Of a DNA stretch of 64,000 nucleotides, positions 1-11,745 are shown piece by piece (within the stretch, counting starts at the first letter, position 1; each line of letters opens with the position of its first letter). A model generated the notes under the pieces. That model was not told where the DNA came from. It saw only the letters and a program-made list of their open reading frames with translations, and did no database searches. Both the position numbers and the translations under genes were made by a program. The stretch comes from Euphorbia lathyris (taxonomy: Eukaryota > Streptophyta > Magnoliopsida > Malpighiales > Euphorbiaceae), in contig NC_088915.1 of assembly GCF_963576675.1 (NCBI RefSeq), positions 90,839,501-90,903,500 on the forward strand. Reading direction: 5' to 3'.

Positions 1-1735
1 TATCCTTAGATTATCGCCTCTGTTTATTTTCTCGATTAGTATGAGATATTAATCGGAAACAAAAAATCTCATTCTGTTTGATATGATGATATCAGAATAA
101 ATATGTGGACATTCAAAGAAGTGAATGGTCGAACTATGACGTTAGATAATAATTGCAAAAAGGTTTACTCCATAATTATTATCTAGGTCATAATAGTGCA
201 TATAGTCCTTCGACTTGAGGAAACTTAGTTGTTCTTGCGCAGGTAATTATAGTTTGTTCCTGCTTTGTACTGGGATCTTAATTCTGGTAATCTGGCAGTG
301 ATCGCTATAGTTAGTTGAGTAGTGTAACAAGAGTTTGCTAATAGAGGATTCATTACTCTAAATAAATAGAGATAAATCCTAAGATAGTTATTGATTAGTT
401 TTTTATGGAATGAGTTCCTGGCCAGGACAACTAAGACTCATCTGATGAGATAAGTATCAAGGAATGGTTCCTTGATAAGAGTCTTATTTTATCAAAGACT
501 TAATCAATATTTCTTAGTATCTTGACAATTAGAGCTTGACACTTTGTGGCTCTAGTCAAGATCGGGATTTTTTAATGAAAGGACTTTAGTGCATGGAAAT
601 TATGATCGATGGTTCATAATTCATAATTAGTTTAATTATAAGTTTACTTCAAGTAACTTCATTCTTTAATTGAGATGTTATGGCGTAGTGTGTTAGTTGG
701 AGATCATGACCTTTAGAGGACTATAAGTATATATAAGCTAAGCTTATATAGGATACACTTATAGTATAAGGAATTTGATTCCTGACATACTTACTAAGAG
801 TTAGTATTATGCTTCTAATGCCAGTTAAAGATGAACCTAGAAAGTTACACACATATAAGTTGTTTGTATCTAGCTTTTGTTAAATTGATTAATTAAAAGT
901 GTTTTAATTAATTAATTGACACAATTGAATATGTCAATGAGATTGACAAAACATTCTAACACTGTTTGATATTCAATTGAAATATGGAAATTAATCTTGC
1001 TCAATTTAAATTGATGGCTTTTTCAAAATACAATAATCAAATGTTGGCTGTTGGAATCGAGAGACATTTTAATTTAGCTCCTCTTAGATTTCGTTAAAGG
1101 GTATATAAATAATTAATTAAGTGATTAATTAATTATTATTATATATTTTTTTATAATAATAATTATATAATAAATTATTATATATAATAATAATATTTAT
1201 TTTTATTATTATATTTAATATTTATTATTATGTTATTAAAAAAAATTAAAAATATATCTCATTGCATACAGTAGGACACGTAAGGTATCCTACTGCATAC
1301 AATACATATCAATCCAAAATGGATTGATATGTTTGACATATATATAATATATATACATGTCACTTATGAAAAAAGTGGATATATATATATATATATGCAA
1401 ACGTGATATAGTTTTTGGTTGATTTTCGGTGTTGATCAATCTTTGAGCAAGATTAATTAATTTCTTCGAAGCTTGATCTAATCGACTTAGTGGATTGACC
1501 AGAGGTTAGAGAAGCTTTAATACCCGATTGGAATCTATAAGAGGTATTTATTCCAATCTCGTAGTATAAATATCAATTTGATTATTAAAGAACTTAATGA
1601 TCTTGGTTAAGGATTTGATGTGAGACATCAGATGTTTGACTGTTTATCAGAGTGATTGGATCACACTGATTGTTTGTTTAGAGAAATTTTTTGAAATTCG
1701 TTCTTAAATACCAACATGCTTCCGCTTCAAATCCT
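1..1735. other. AT-rich repeat-derived DNA, possible LTR remnant
   Basis: No open frame of note. The stretch ends in a TACCAACA motif near 1712-1719 that resembles an LTR 3' end of plant copia elements, but no primer-binding site follows and no partner LTR is in the window. It holds AT-dinucleotide runs near 1140-1250 and 1380-1400. Retroelement origin is an impression from composition, not shown. Confidence 0.3.
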
Positions 1736-3898
1736 TCACCTAGTACGTGATTCCTTTGTAAGGGCAAAACTAGATCTAAGGCTCAGCAATTTGGGCCTCA
1801 TCAACTAGGTCAGATTCGGCTCGCAATATATGCCAACTTGATTTTTGGACTTTTGAATAAGTTAAACCAATCGAATAAAGCGTAAGACAAAGATTAAATC
1901 AATAAATCAATATGAATAGAACAAAAACTATAATATTATTAAAGATGGAGAGAAATTGTCACGTGTATTCAATTAGCCTAGGATTCATAGACTGTATCAA
2001 GCGTTTTAAACAAACTATGAAAAGATTGAGAAAATCCCTTTCAGGGAACCTGTCTACCGCTGCAGGCATCTTCCTAGGACTTAAAGACGGACCTTGAACA
2101 ATCCTCGGTGGGTGGAGCTTCGGAAGTTCTTCAATGGAGGTTGAAGAAGATGGAGGAGGTGGAGAGGATTCTTCAAAGGTGAAAGCTAAGGAAAATTAGA
2201 AGAATGAAAGATAAAAATAATTCCTAACAGATGGAACTATTTATAATGAAAAAACTAAAACCTATTCCTAATAAAAAAACTAATTAATAAAACCTATCCT
2301 AATAAAAGACCAATTGATAAAAAAGCTTTCCTAACGAAAGACTAATTAATAAAGAGCTATTCTAATGGAAAAATAACTCTCTAATTATTATCTAATTAAA
2401 ATTAATTTATCTTAGAGGGAAAAATATAATTATTTAAATACAAAAAGCTCAAAGACAATCCCTAAAAATCTGTCAAAATATTCTGCATGATTTTTAGTTG
2501 AAATGATGCGCCGAATGGGTCTTTGATTATGATAGTTAAAAATCTCCACCATTATCTCTAAAAATCTGCACATAATCTCATAAAATATTATTTAGATAAT
2601 TCACCCAAAATTAATTAATTATCCTACCAAAAATCCTTTTTATTTACCAAGTCAAATTTGATTTATTTTTGGTAGGTTAATTTCTTAATTTTGGGTACAG
2701 ATAAAGCTCAAAATAACACATAGGGGTTAATTTATTAAAAGTGATAAAATACTTGACAAAAGTTAGAAATATTTAATAAAAAGCTAAAAAGTAATTTAAA
2801 AACCTAAAATTAACAAAATAATAATAAATTGTTATTAAAGTAAATAAAAAGAAAATAAAAGATACAAAATAGTCCCTAAAACCGTACTAAAAGATATGGG
2901 GTTTTTGACCCCTATAAGTAAGTCTATCCTATATTTTATCGGAACTCTTTATCTGTGTGATTTGTATCTGCTCTCCATTATTCTATCGTTTATGCTTTTT
3001 CGGATTTAGCAAGAGCGGAAATGGTTTATCTTGTTCGTAGATCAATAAATCTACGTGGCTGCAATAAAAAATGACTCAAATTCGAATGTTCGGAATGGTC
3101 TAAATGATGAAGTTTGGAATGCAGATCTCTTTCTACAAATTTGGATTTACAAAAAATATATTGTTGTTTTGTGTTTTTTATGCCTTTTATGGGTTCTTTT
3201 TGCTCTTTGTAATCATTTTCATCCCCTTGTGGATATTATATTTGTTTTAACGTGTAATCGTGTGATGTTTTTACATTTTGCTTGTTGTACTTGTTCTTCT
3301 ATTTTCATCTAATGAAATTATAAGCATTTTTCTAAAATAAATAAATTAAATTTAGTCATTATTCCAAATTAGAATGATAGGGACGTCAATATGTTTCTTT
3401 CAAGTGTCAGTTTATTTTACATGTTGTTTGTTGTTTTCTGTTACGGTTTGCTGTTTGAAAAAACTGTTTTTCTAAAAAGTTATATTTCAGGTACAAAATG
3501 CAAACAAAATGTGTCTAACCAAATATCTAAAACTCTCATTTTCAAAATAAAAAAGCAAACAGGAGTTCAAAAATAAACAACCAAACACTTCTAAATAAAG
3601 CATATTAAATAACTAGCAAACTTTCAAAGAAAAAAAAATACAGCCAAAGAAATAGTGGTTTTGGAGGGACTGATTAATAAAAACATAACAATCATTTTTC
3701 TCTTCAAACTAAAATTTCAAAATCAATTACTACTTAAAAAATATCAATTGGCTCCCTAGACATAATAAAAAACCACCAATTGAGTTTTCATTCTAAGTAA
3801 AAATTATCAATGGAGTCTTCATCCAACATCATCTGGTTAAACAGTTTCAGATCTCTTATCCAGCTCATTTGAGTTAACATAGAGATTATTACAGTATA
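1736..3898. other. AT-rich intergenic DNA without a convincing gene
   Basis: Short open frames at 1912-2097, 3055-3312 and 3391-3576 have no recognisable domain and low-complexity composition. The segment 3010-3310 (an Arg/Leu-rich short frame, then a T-rich tract and a possible polyadenylation-like AATGAAAT) could be the 3' tail of an L1-type LINE, but I cannot support this firmly. Nothing else is recognised. Confidence 0.3.
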
Positions 3899-5152
3899 TG
3901 TCACACCCGACCCTAAACGACCTCAATCGGTATCGGGCGTGAAATATAAAGATCATAATCAATACTTAGAAGTCTCCAATTTATCCAAATATCATTATAT
4001 TACAATTGCAAGACCAAAGTTCTACCATAATTCTAATAATAAGCAGCCAACGTCCAAACCTCGCCTAACCGGTCGGTAACCTGCTCTATATCCTGTACTT
4101 TCTCACCTAAAAACATTAAAACATTTAAAAACGTGAGACAAAAATCTCAGTAAGAAACTATCAGCTATAAAAAAACCAACTTTACTTAACATAGCTACAT
4201 ATATACGTTTATAAAGAGATTTAATCAAAACCTTATAAAATATACTCAAAACTTAAGTTCATAATATAGTCAAAGTAGTAAACCAAAAACATATAAAATA
4301 TATAATATTGTATCCATCCTCGAATTCCACCCGTGTAGATCATAACATCAATCATAACAATATCGAGATATCTCATTTATATCTCGTTCCTTGCCTAACA
4401 GTTAGGACTACCAGCCGTGCACTCTGACCATACCGCCATTAGGTATGGTCTTACAACTTACAACTCATACCCCAGGCAATCCTAGATGGACAAAACCATT
4501 TTATCTTTCAAAATATCACAACTCACAAAATCATATTTGGACTTCAATCCAAAATAATAACAATAATAATAACCGCAACAGATTTCTCAATCCAAAAACA
4601 ATTCGTAAGAAATCATCAAATTCATTTTATTCAATATATATATACATTGAAACCAAAAACATATATGTATATATGTAAATCAACCAAATGAAGCCTTAAA
4701 TCAACATAATCAAGTAAAATCTGAAATTCACAAAGAAACATAGTCAATAGCTTCATTTGAACCATAATTTCACAGTAAAAAGTAAAATCGTGAAAAATCA
4801 CAATTTACAAAATACCCGTATAATACTTAAATATCAATTTCTGAAAATTCTTTGATTATATATATATCTATATACATAAAACTCAAAATACAGTTGATAG
4901 TTACTTACCTTGGCTACTAATGAAAAACCACAAATCCGTTCAATTCGCCTCTAAACTCTGTCTAAGACATTTCCCTTCAAACACTGCCGAAACTCAAAAA
5001 CTCTTCGGTTAGGACTTCAATCTATACATAAGGATGCTATGGTTCCAATTTCGAGTGATTCGGACGGTCGAATCTCCGTAAATCAAAGAAACGGTGGAGA
5101 AACAGTTCAGAGAAAACTGATGAATTTTAAAAGGAATAAAGAAAAGAAAAAG

Positions 5153-5232
<80 letters not shown>

Positions 5233-5471
5233 TTTAACAGATCATTCCGGAAAGATTTGGATGATATATATCCAAATTCGACAAATATCATATTTGATCC
5301 TCCATTTTTTTATAATCTTTTAAAAATTATCCTAACTTTTAATTTACACATAAAATCATCGAATTAACTCCAACTTTTCCTATAACACCAAATAAAAATC
5401 ACACACCTAATAATTATCATATATACTAATATTAAAATATAAATTCTAGAAATTCAGTCACGGACGTGACA
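3899..5471. mobile_element. Solo-LTR-like element with GTATA duplication
   Basis: The 1,573-bp element begins TGTCACACCCGACC and ends TCACGGACGTGACA, so it has the TG...CA termini of an LTR. It is flanked by the identical 5-bp direct repeat GTATA (3894-3898 and 5472-5476). There is no internal coding region, no primer-binding site and no second LTR, which fits a solo LTR left by recombination between two LTRs. A TGTCAC... GTGACA terminal inverted repeat is visible. The superfamily is not determined. It contains a long AT dinucleotide tract. Confidence 0.7.
5156..5230. repeat. (AT)n microsatellite, about 75 bp
   Basis: An uninterrupted AT dinucleotide run inside the solo-LTR-like element. The isoleucine/tyrosine repeat frame reading through it (5039-5323) is a by-product and not a gene. 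Confidence 0.95.
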
Positions 5472-5893
5472 GTATATGTCAAATAGACGGAAAATTATTA
5501 GAAACACTAGGTAGGGATGACAACGGGTAGGGTACCCGCGGGTAATGCCAATCCCAAACTCTTATTCTTTTATTTTTTAATTACCCGTACCCTTCCCACT
5601 ACCCTAACGGGTATACTTTTTACATCCCATACCCGTCCCATTTAATTCACGGATGAGGCGGAGGCAGCCCGGCGCCCGTGGGGGCTCCAGCCCCTACGGC
5701 GCCGGAGCTGCCATGGAGAGTTTAGGGAGGGCTAAAGATTAGCCTCCCCGGCGCCGCTTGCTATGCCTTCCCGATTTAGGGATTTAGGCGCAGCGGCGCC
5801 TGCTAAATCTCCTTCTCAGGAGATGTAGCGAAGAAGAAACAGCCCAGCCCATTGTGCTGGGCTGTATTTTTTTTTTAATAATTTGGCCTCAAT

Positions 5894-5911
5894 CAAAACG
5901 ACGTCGTTTTG
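5894..5911. promoter_or_regulatory. Perfect 18-bp palindrome containing GACGTC
   Basis: CAAAACGACGTCGTTTTG is its own reverse complement and contains a GACGTC core of the kind bound by plant bZIP factors. It lies about 100 bp upstream of a CT-rich leader-like stretch and a splice-donor-like site, so a promoter role inside the nested TIR element is possible. Function is inferred only. Confidence 0.4.
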
Positions 5912-6246
5912 GGGGGGCAAATTATTAAAAAAAAAAACAGGGATTGGAAGGGAAAATCCCCAATCCCTGCGCAAAGTGGCTTTCGCTGCTCTCCCCTCCA
6001 TCTCCACAATTCTTCTGCTCTCCTCTTCCCCCTCTCCTCCACAAATTTTCTAATTCATCCCTCCCGTTCCTTTTCTTTTCATTTTCCTCCATTTCTTCTT
6101 CTAATTACTCCGGCTAGTCTCCAAATTTCCTAAGGTATGTAATTTCTTCCATAAAATTAGGTTAATTTTCATTTATGGTTTTTAATTTATAATTTGTTGA
6201 ATTCATTTAGTGATTTGTAGAATTATTTTAGGGTTTTGATAGTTTA

Positions 6247-6428
6247 GGGAATTTGTAGGGTTTTGATAGTTTAATTTGTTGAATTAATTTAGGTTTTTGT
6301 TAGTTTAGGGAATTTGTAGGGTTTTGATAGTTTAATTTGTGGAATTAATTTAGGGTTTTGTTAGTTTAGGGAATTTGTAGGGTTTTGATAGTTTAATTTG
6401 GTGAATTAATTTAGGGTTTTGATTTAGG
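6247..6428. repeat. 61-bp minisatellite, three copies
   Basis: Units start at 6247, 6308 and 6369, exactly 61 bp apart, each beginning GGGAATTTGTAGGG. They lie in the intron-like 3' half of the nested TIR element. The third unit is slightly incomplete. Confidence 0.9.
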
Positions 6429-6932
6429 AATTTTAGTTTAGGTTTTTTTTTATAGTTTATGGAATTTGTATAATTTGATTTTACTTTTTTATATATGCAA
6501 GATTTTTTTTTAAAACCTTGGGCTAAAATTAGCCCCCCCGATTCTGAAATCCTGGATCCGCCACTAATTCACGGGTACCCGCGGATATCCTTACCTGTTA
6601 AGAATCAATAAATAAAACAAAAAATATTACAAATTTAACAAAGTATAAATTTAATAAATCATCCATTTAAAAATTGAACACGTTGAACCTTAATTAATAA
6701 GAATAAATTAGCTTAGTGGTATCACTCAATAGTTGAAAAACAAAAAGTTATTTTTCAAATCTCACATCTTACATCTAAAAAATAATGATGTTTATTAATA
6801 TATAAAAAAATAATAACGGGTACCGGGTACCCTGGTGGGTATATCCATACCCGTCCCATTACCCTAACGGGTAATGAATTTGATCCCATACCCGTCCCAT
6901 ACCTTTTTATACAGGGTACGGGTAGTCCCATT

Positions 6933-8281
6933 TGTTGGTCCCTTGTAAGGTTGCAAGTATAGTTCCAAGGGGGGGGGGGGGGGGGGGTTAGGAACTATTT
7001 AAACTTTTTCGCAATTAGAGCAGACTTCTTTTTCTAAAGAAAAAGGTTTGAACAGTGGCGCTGAGTAAACAGCAAGATACTGGCTTAGTCAACAGGTGAC
7101 TAGGTCAGTTTCTTAGCTTGAGTCAAAAGATAGCACTTAGAGTCTATTCCTGAGCTCAGACGTTCAATGCGCACAACTCAACTTGACCTCTTTACTTGGT
7201 CAGTTTTTGGTTATTTTAAGCAAGCAATGTAAATAAGGAGTTAAAGGTAAGAAATACTTCACTCAGCAGATTTATCCAGGTTCGGCTTCTTCTAAGCCTA
7301 CGTCCTGTCCCCGGAACACGTTCCGAGATTTCAAATCCTCTACTGAGCTCTTTAAAGGTAGAGCCTCAAACCTTTTACAATATCAGCAATTGAGTATGAC
7401 AAGAGTACCTTCCTCTATACTTCTACTCAATCCTAATCTCTCCGCTGAGTACTAAAACCGAGTAGTCAGCCTCTCCTTTCTATCTCTAGAAATGATAAGT
7501 GTTTTGTCCTATACAAATATTTGCTAAGACACTTTAGACGATTGAAACAATCACTCTAGACTTTTACACAGATATAAGAATTGTAGTGTAAGATTTTGCT
7601 TTGCTTCTTTGCTTGCAGAACTTGTAGAAATTTGGTCAGCGTAACTGCTAGATCAAGTTCTGTATTGAGTGAAGCTTCTGATGGCTCTATTTATAGAGAC
7701 GTCTGGGCATCGGTCATTTCGAATTTCGAAATAACCGTTGGAGGGAAACGGCTATATGTCGTTGTCATCCTGACTTGCTCAGAGCTCTCGGCCAATCAGA
7801 ATTGTGTATCTTCTGTCCTCGGTCAGCTCAGCAGACTGTCTCTCCTTTTATGGTAAAGTCAACTGGACAGCATACTGTGTCGTCTGAACTTTGCCAAAAG
7901 AGGAAACACTTTGTCTGGAAGTTTTCCTTTGCCAGCTGCTGTCTTGTACGCTTTGTCGAGACTACTCACCAGCTTCATCTTGAAGTTGTTCTCGAAGGTC
8001 TTCTAGATCCTTCCGTTTGCTGAGTTGCGTTTTGTTCAAAACGGCAACGTCTTGACATACGCGGGCCGAGTGTACTGAGTTGTTTGACTTGGGCCTTGGC
8101 TTCCGTATTGGGCTTGGGCCTTTTAATCCTTTATGTCTTATAACAGTTTTAACTCAACATTGAACAAACACATTAGTAGAATAAATCAAAGCATTTAAAC
8201 TTGGTGTGTTTAGAATATGTATTTTAAATTATACTTAAACAATTTTGTCAAATCAAAATTATGTGGAAAGGTGTTTCAACA
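6933..8281 (-). repeat. Sirevirus 3' LTR (in element orientation)
   Basis: 1,349 bp, TG...CA ended. It matches 19979-21317 almost exactly apart from about 11 base changes and a run of 19 G (about 6969-6987) where the partner has 9. Short open frames at 7596-7856 and 7775-8023 recur in both LTRs and are not genes. Confidence 0.92.
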
Positions 8282-8385
8282 AACTCCCCCATTTTGATGT
8301 TGGCAAAACTATTCAGCAAGGAACTCAGTATGAGCTCCCCCATGATAGTTGACCTAGTATAATTTAGCAAACTCCCCCGTAAGGG
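8282..8385 (-). promoter_or_regulatory. Three polypurine tracts beside the 3' LTR
   Basis: On the minus strand the motif GGGGGAG occurs three times: 8284-8290 (directly beside the LTR, preceded by AAAAT), 8335-8341 and 8372-8378. The first is the expected plus-strand priming site. Repeated polypurine tracts upstream of the 3' LTR are a described hallmark of Sireviruses. Whether all three prime is not known from sequence. Confidence 0.75.
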
Positions 8386-8814
8386 TTGAGCTACTGACTT
8401 AGTTTTACTTAAAACATTTAAGGGTTTAAATAAGTAAGTCTAAGGTCAGTTTTCAGATATAGGTCAGCTATTTCAACATATTCTATTTACTCAGTGTTAA
8501 GCGGAAGGTTTAATCATATAGAGCGCGCTGAGTAATTTGTTGTTCAATGGGTTCTTATCAGAATGTTTTATAAACACATAGGTTAATGTCAAACATGTTA
8601 TCAGCATATCATTTAGTCAATAAATGTTACAAGTATTAAGCATAGCTGATTTAATGGAAGATACATAATGACTCAGTACTTAATAGCATATATCATGACT
8701 CAGGATTTGAATAAGAAATGCAAATATGATATATATATAGTTAGAAGTCAGTAATTACACAGCAAAATTTATAGATAAGGCAAATAGATTACAACTGTCT
8801 TGGCCTATGCTAAG
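8386..8814. other. Non-coding 3' region of the Sirevirus (distal part)
   Basis: Lies between the polypurine tracts and the inserted solo LTR. It is rich in CTGAGT/ACTCAG words that recur throughout this element. No open frame of note. Confidence 0.5.
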
Positions 8815-10461
8815 TGTTAGACGAGGTGCCGCGGCCTAATCTCCCGGGCGGACCGGGGGGTGGACAACCTCATGGCGATGTAAGCGGTGATTGGCGCCGA
8901 AAGCAACCAATCGTGCAATCAAGCTGCTCGGCAGGATCGGAGCGCGGAGATATGGAAGAGTCGCCACCCACGAATGGGAAAATGAACACCGATCCCTTGC
9001 GGGAGACCGGTGTGGGTTCGGGAAACTTGGGTACGAGCCGAGAAGGCTAGCTCCTTTCCGGAGAAAGGCTACTAGACACCCCGACATCGCCCGGTTATGA
9101 ACCACCGGCCTCCTACTCAGCATGTTAGGCGATAACGGACTAATCGCATATTTCTTTAAGTTTAAAATTCATTTGAAACCTTTTCTTTCTCATTTCGGAA
9201 ACCGTTTTGAGCATATATTATTGAAAAGCCACGTTAGTAAAGAATCACCCATTTACATCAGTTCAATATAAAAGAGAGGGGAGGAAGGAAGAAGTGGTTT
9301 ATTTACAATGTGATTTACATGTCGTGTTGCGAGTTAATTCTACACTAACTTATTTCACCAAAACGAGTTTATTTACATGGTTCGCACCTTAATCGCCGTT
9401 GGAACGATTTAGGTGCGTTTTAAAACCCCGTTAGATGAAGTTCACCCGAATCACCGTTGGAACGACTCGAGTGTATGAAAACATTGAGATTAAAAACCTT
9501 TCATAAGAAAACGTGGTTAAGTCATACAAGTCAATTTATTTTGTACAAATCATTTAAGAAAACGATTCAAAACTCTATTATTCACAAAGAAGACGATTTT
9601 AATTACAATGTTCGCTTAATCCGTCGTTGGAACAGACTAAGGTTTTAAAACGTGGCGTTTGAGAAACGATTTGAAATACTAAGAAAACTCTATTTATTTA
9701 CATTAGAAACCTCTAAAAATTCATTAGTTTGAAAGATTAAGTTGAAAACTCTTTTTGTGATTTATTTTCTCCTTTTTCCTTAATGGACTCTCTACTTGTC
9801 ACAATTACAATAATAAACATATTTAAACCCAAAATTTACTCCCAAATAAAGGCCATTTGAAATAAGGACCCATAAATGGTCCAAAAGAATAAAAGAAATA
9901 ATATAAACATATATATATACATTTTAATTAAAAAAGGGAATATGAAAATAAAAGTTAATAAAAAGAAACTATATAATACATATATGAAAATACTAGATAT
10001 AATACATTTATACTTTAAAAATGTTAAAATAGTAAATACATCTCATAAATGAAAGAAATAACATTTACCCAAAATAGTTTCATTTAATAATCAATAACAT
10101 AACCCAAATATCCCAAAACTATATATATACATAACTAATATAGTTTTAGATATCAAAACTAACATATATCCATATACTAATACTTACTAATTAATTCCCA
10201 AAATGCCCAAATAAATAACCCTTTAAAATGGAATCTAATATGACTCAAATGAAAAAAAAAAAGAATATATATATACATATACCTATGCTTAGAAATTGAA
10301 ATAAAAAAATGATATACAAACATCCTAAATAATAACATACACTAAATATCTAAAATGGTTTGAAACTATATATTACATAACTATACCTATATATATTAAG
10401 GATTAAAAGCTTAAAAGTTAAGAAAAAGGGACTGAAATGGCATTTTTTACGTTTTGGCAGA

Positions 10462-10488
10462 TTTACCGACGGAAAATCCGTCGGTAAA
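10462..10488. other. Perfect 11-bp hairpin in the solo LTR
   Basis: TTTACCGACGG and its reverse complement CCGTCGGTAAA are separated by AAAAT. It could form a small cruciform or RNA hairpin. Function unknown. Confidence 0.6.
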
Positions 10489-11149
10489 CAGCAATTAGTG
10501 ACAGAAATGGCAAATTACAGCAGCACTCCAATTATTTTCAGATTTATTCAAAAGCTTTAAATTAAATCTAATTCAATCGTTTTGGATTTCCGAACTACCA
10601 AAAATGGATCATAGTCAATAACGGAAATTCCTAAAACGACGTTTTTATTTTAAAACATTATTTGGAAATTCCTTTTTAAATCAAACGCTTATAATTACAA
10701 CGTTTTCAACACCCGAACTACCTTTTTATCGGATCATAGTTCGTATTGGGATATTAAAACGAGGTTTTTTTATTTTAAAACAAAACCGAATTTTATTCAA
10801 CACGGAACGAAAATTAAATAAATACGCTAATTAAATAAAACGTGACAAAATAACTAAATAAATAAAAACTATAACATAAAAAAATAAATAGAAGAAGGAA
10901 ATAAATAAAAGAGTCTAGTCCTCGGATAATACCTTAAATTCGGTATCTAACAGTCGAAGCCGATTGATTCCACGAGTCGTGATTTTCCGTTTTTTGTATT
11001 TTTTAGTAAAAATTTAACTTTGGGAAATTCAGAATTTTTGAGAAAAAAAATATTTTTCTCAAAAAAAATCACTTTCTCTCTCTAAAAATGTCTAGAGTGA
11101 GAAAGGCTCCAAAAATCCCTCCTAATTTCATTAGGATCCGTGCCCCTTT

Positions 11150-11600
11150 TTATAGGGAAACGGGTCCCGGAGCAATGGGCGACGCCCGAGTAAAATCGGG
11201 CGTCGCCCAAAGCCGTTGGGCCGCCGCCCAACGATTGTTGGGCGGCCGCCCGACGCGGTTGGGCGCTCGCGCCCGCCTACCGTTGGGCTTCCGCCCGACG
11301 CGGTCGGGCACTTGCTCAACGGCCGCCGGGGCGCGTCTCACGTCGTCGGGCGTGCACGTGTCGTGACCGCCGAACGCGTGTTCCGCACTGCCGGGCGCAC
11401 ACGCCTCGTGGCCGACGAGCGCGCGTCCCGTGCCGCCAAGCTCGTGCCTTGCTCGGACACCGAGCGCGTACCATTCATGGTTAGATGCGTGTGTCCGACA
11501 GACGTCGAGCGCGCGCTTTGCGTCGTCGAGTGGGCGTCCGACTGTCGTCGAACGCGCGCCGGCCGCCGCTAAGCACTCGCACCGTGCCGTTAAGCATTCG
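11150..11600. repeat. CpG-rich degenerate tandem repeat
   Basis: Short GGGC/GCCC-rich words around CGCCCGACG and TTGGGCG recur at irregular spacing, followed by CGAACGCGCG-type words. This block is far richer in GC and CpG than any neighbour. It gives open frames in several phases on both strands, a composition effect. Confidence 0.7.
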
Positions 11601-11745
11601 TGAGCTATCCGATCGACAACAGCGACCAACCGTAACTTATTTATTTTATTTTTTTGAAACTTTCGGAATCAATCGCTTCAACCGTCTTGTTTCCAGGTTT
11701 TCGTCACAGGTCCTCCGACTCGGTGTCTACACTAAGCTAGCCTAT

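Larger units (their letters stand above)
5652..6564. mobile_element. TIR element nested in the hAT element
   Basis: The sequence TAATTCACGG occurs on both sides (5643-5652 and 6565-6574) as a 9-10 bp target duplication. The ends read GAGGCGGAGGCAG at the left and, on the opposite strand, GTGGCGGATCCAG at the right, an imperfect terminal inverted repeat. The GGCGGA(G/T)CCAG motif recurs at 30026 and 39806. The interior has a GC-rich left part, a 5'UTR-like CT-rich segment (5990-6130) with a GTATGT splice-donor-like site at about 6135, and a 61-bp minisatellite. No transposase is visible, so it is non-autonomous. The superfamily (hAT or Mutator) is undecided. Confidence 0.6.
8815..11731. mobile_element. 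2.9-kb solo LTR inside the Sirevirus, probably Ty3/gypsy
   Basis: Starts TGTTAGACGAGG, ends ACTCGGTGTCTACA, and is flanked by the identical 5-bp repeat CTAAG (8810-8814 and 11732-11736). No coding domain, primer-binding site or partner LTR lies inside, so it is a solo LTR. The length and the ACTCGGTGTCTACA end resemble very long LTRs of the Tat/Ogre or Athila branch of Ty3/gypsy; that assignment is from memory and tentative. Both ends are GC-rich (8820-9100 and 11150-11600) around an AT-rich middle. Overlapping frames at 11088-11629 on both strands are by-products of CpG-rich repeats. Confidence 0.75.

Noticed and set aside
1736..3576. Short frames as host genes or a LINE tail
   Set aside because: No domain, no splice or start context, low-complexity composition; only a weak resemblance to a LINE 3' tail.
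5039..5323. 94-residue open frame
   Set aside because: Most of it is an Ile-Tyr repeat from the (AT)n microsatellite.
7596..8023. Two open frames recurring at 20632-21059
   Set aside because: They lie in the two Sirevirus LTRs, antisense to the element, and are conserved only because the LTRs are nearly identical.
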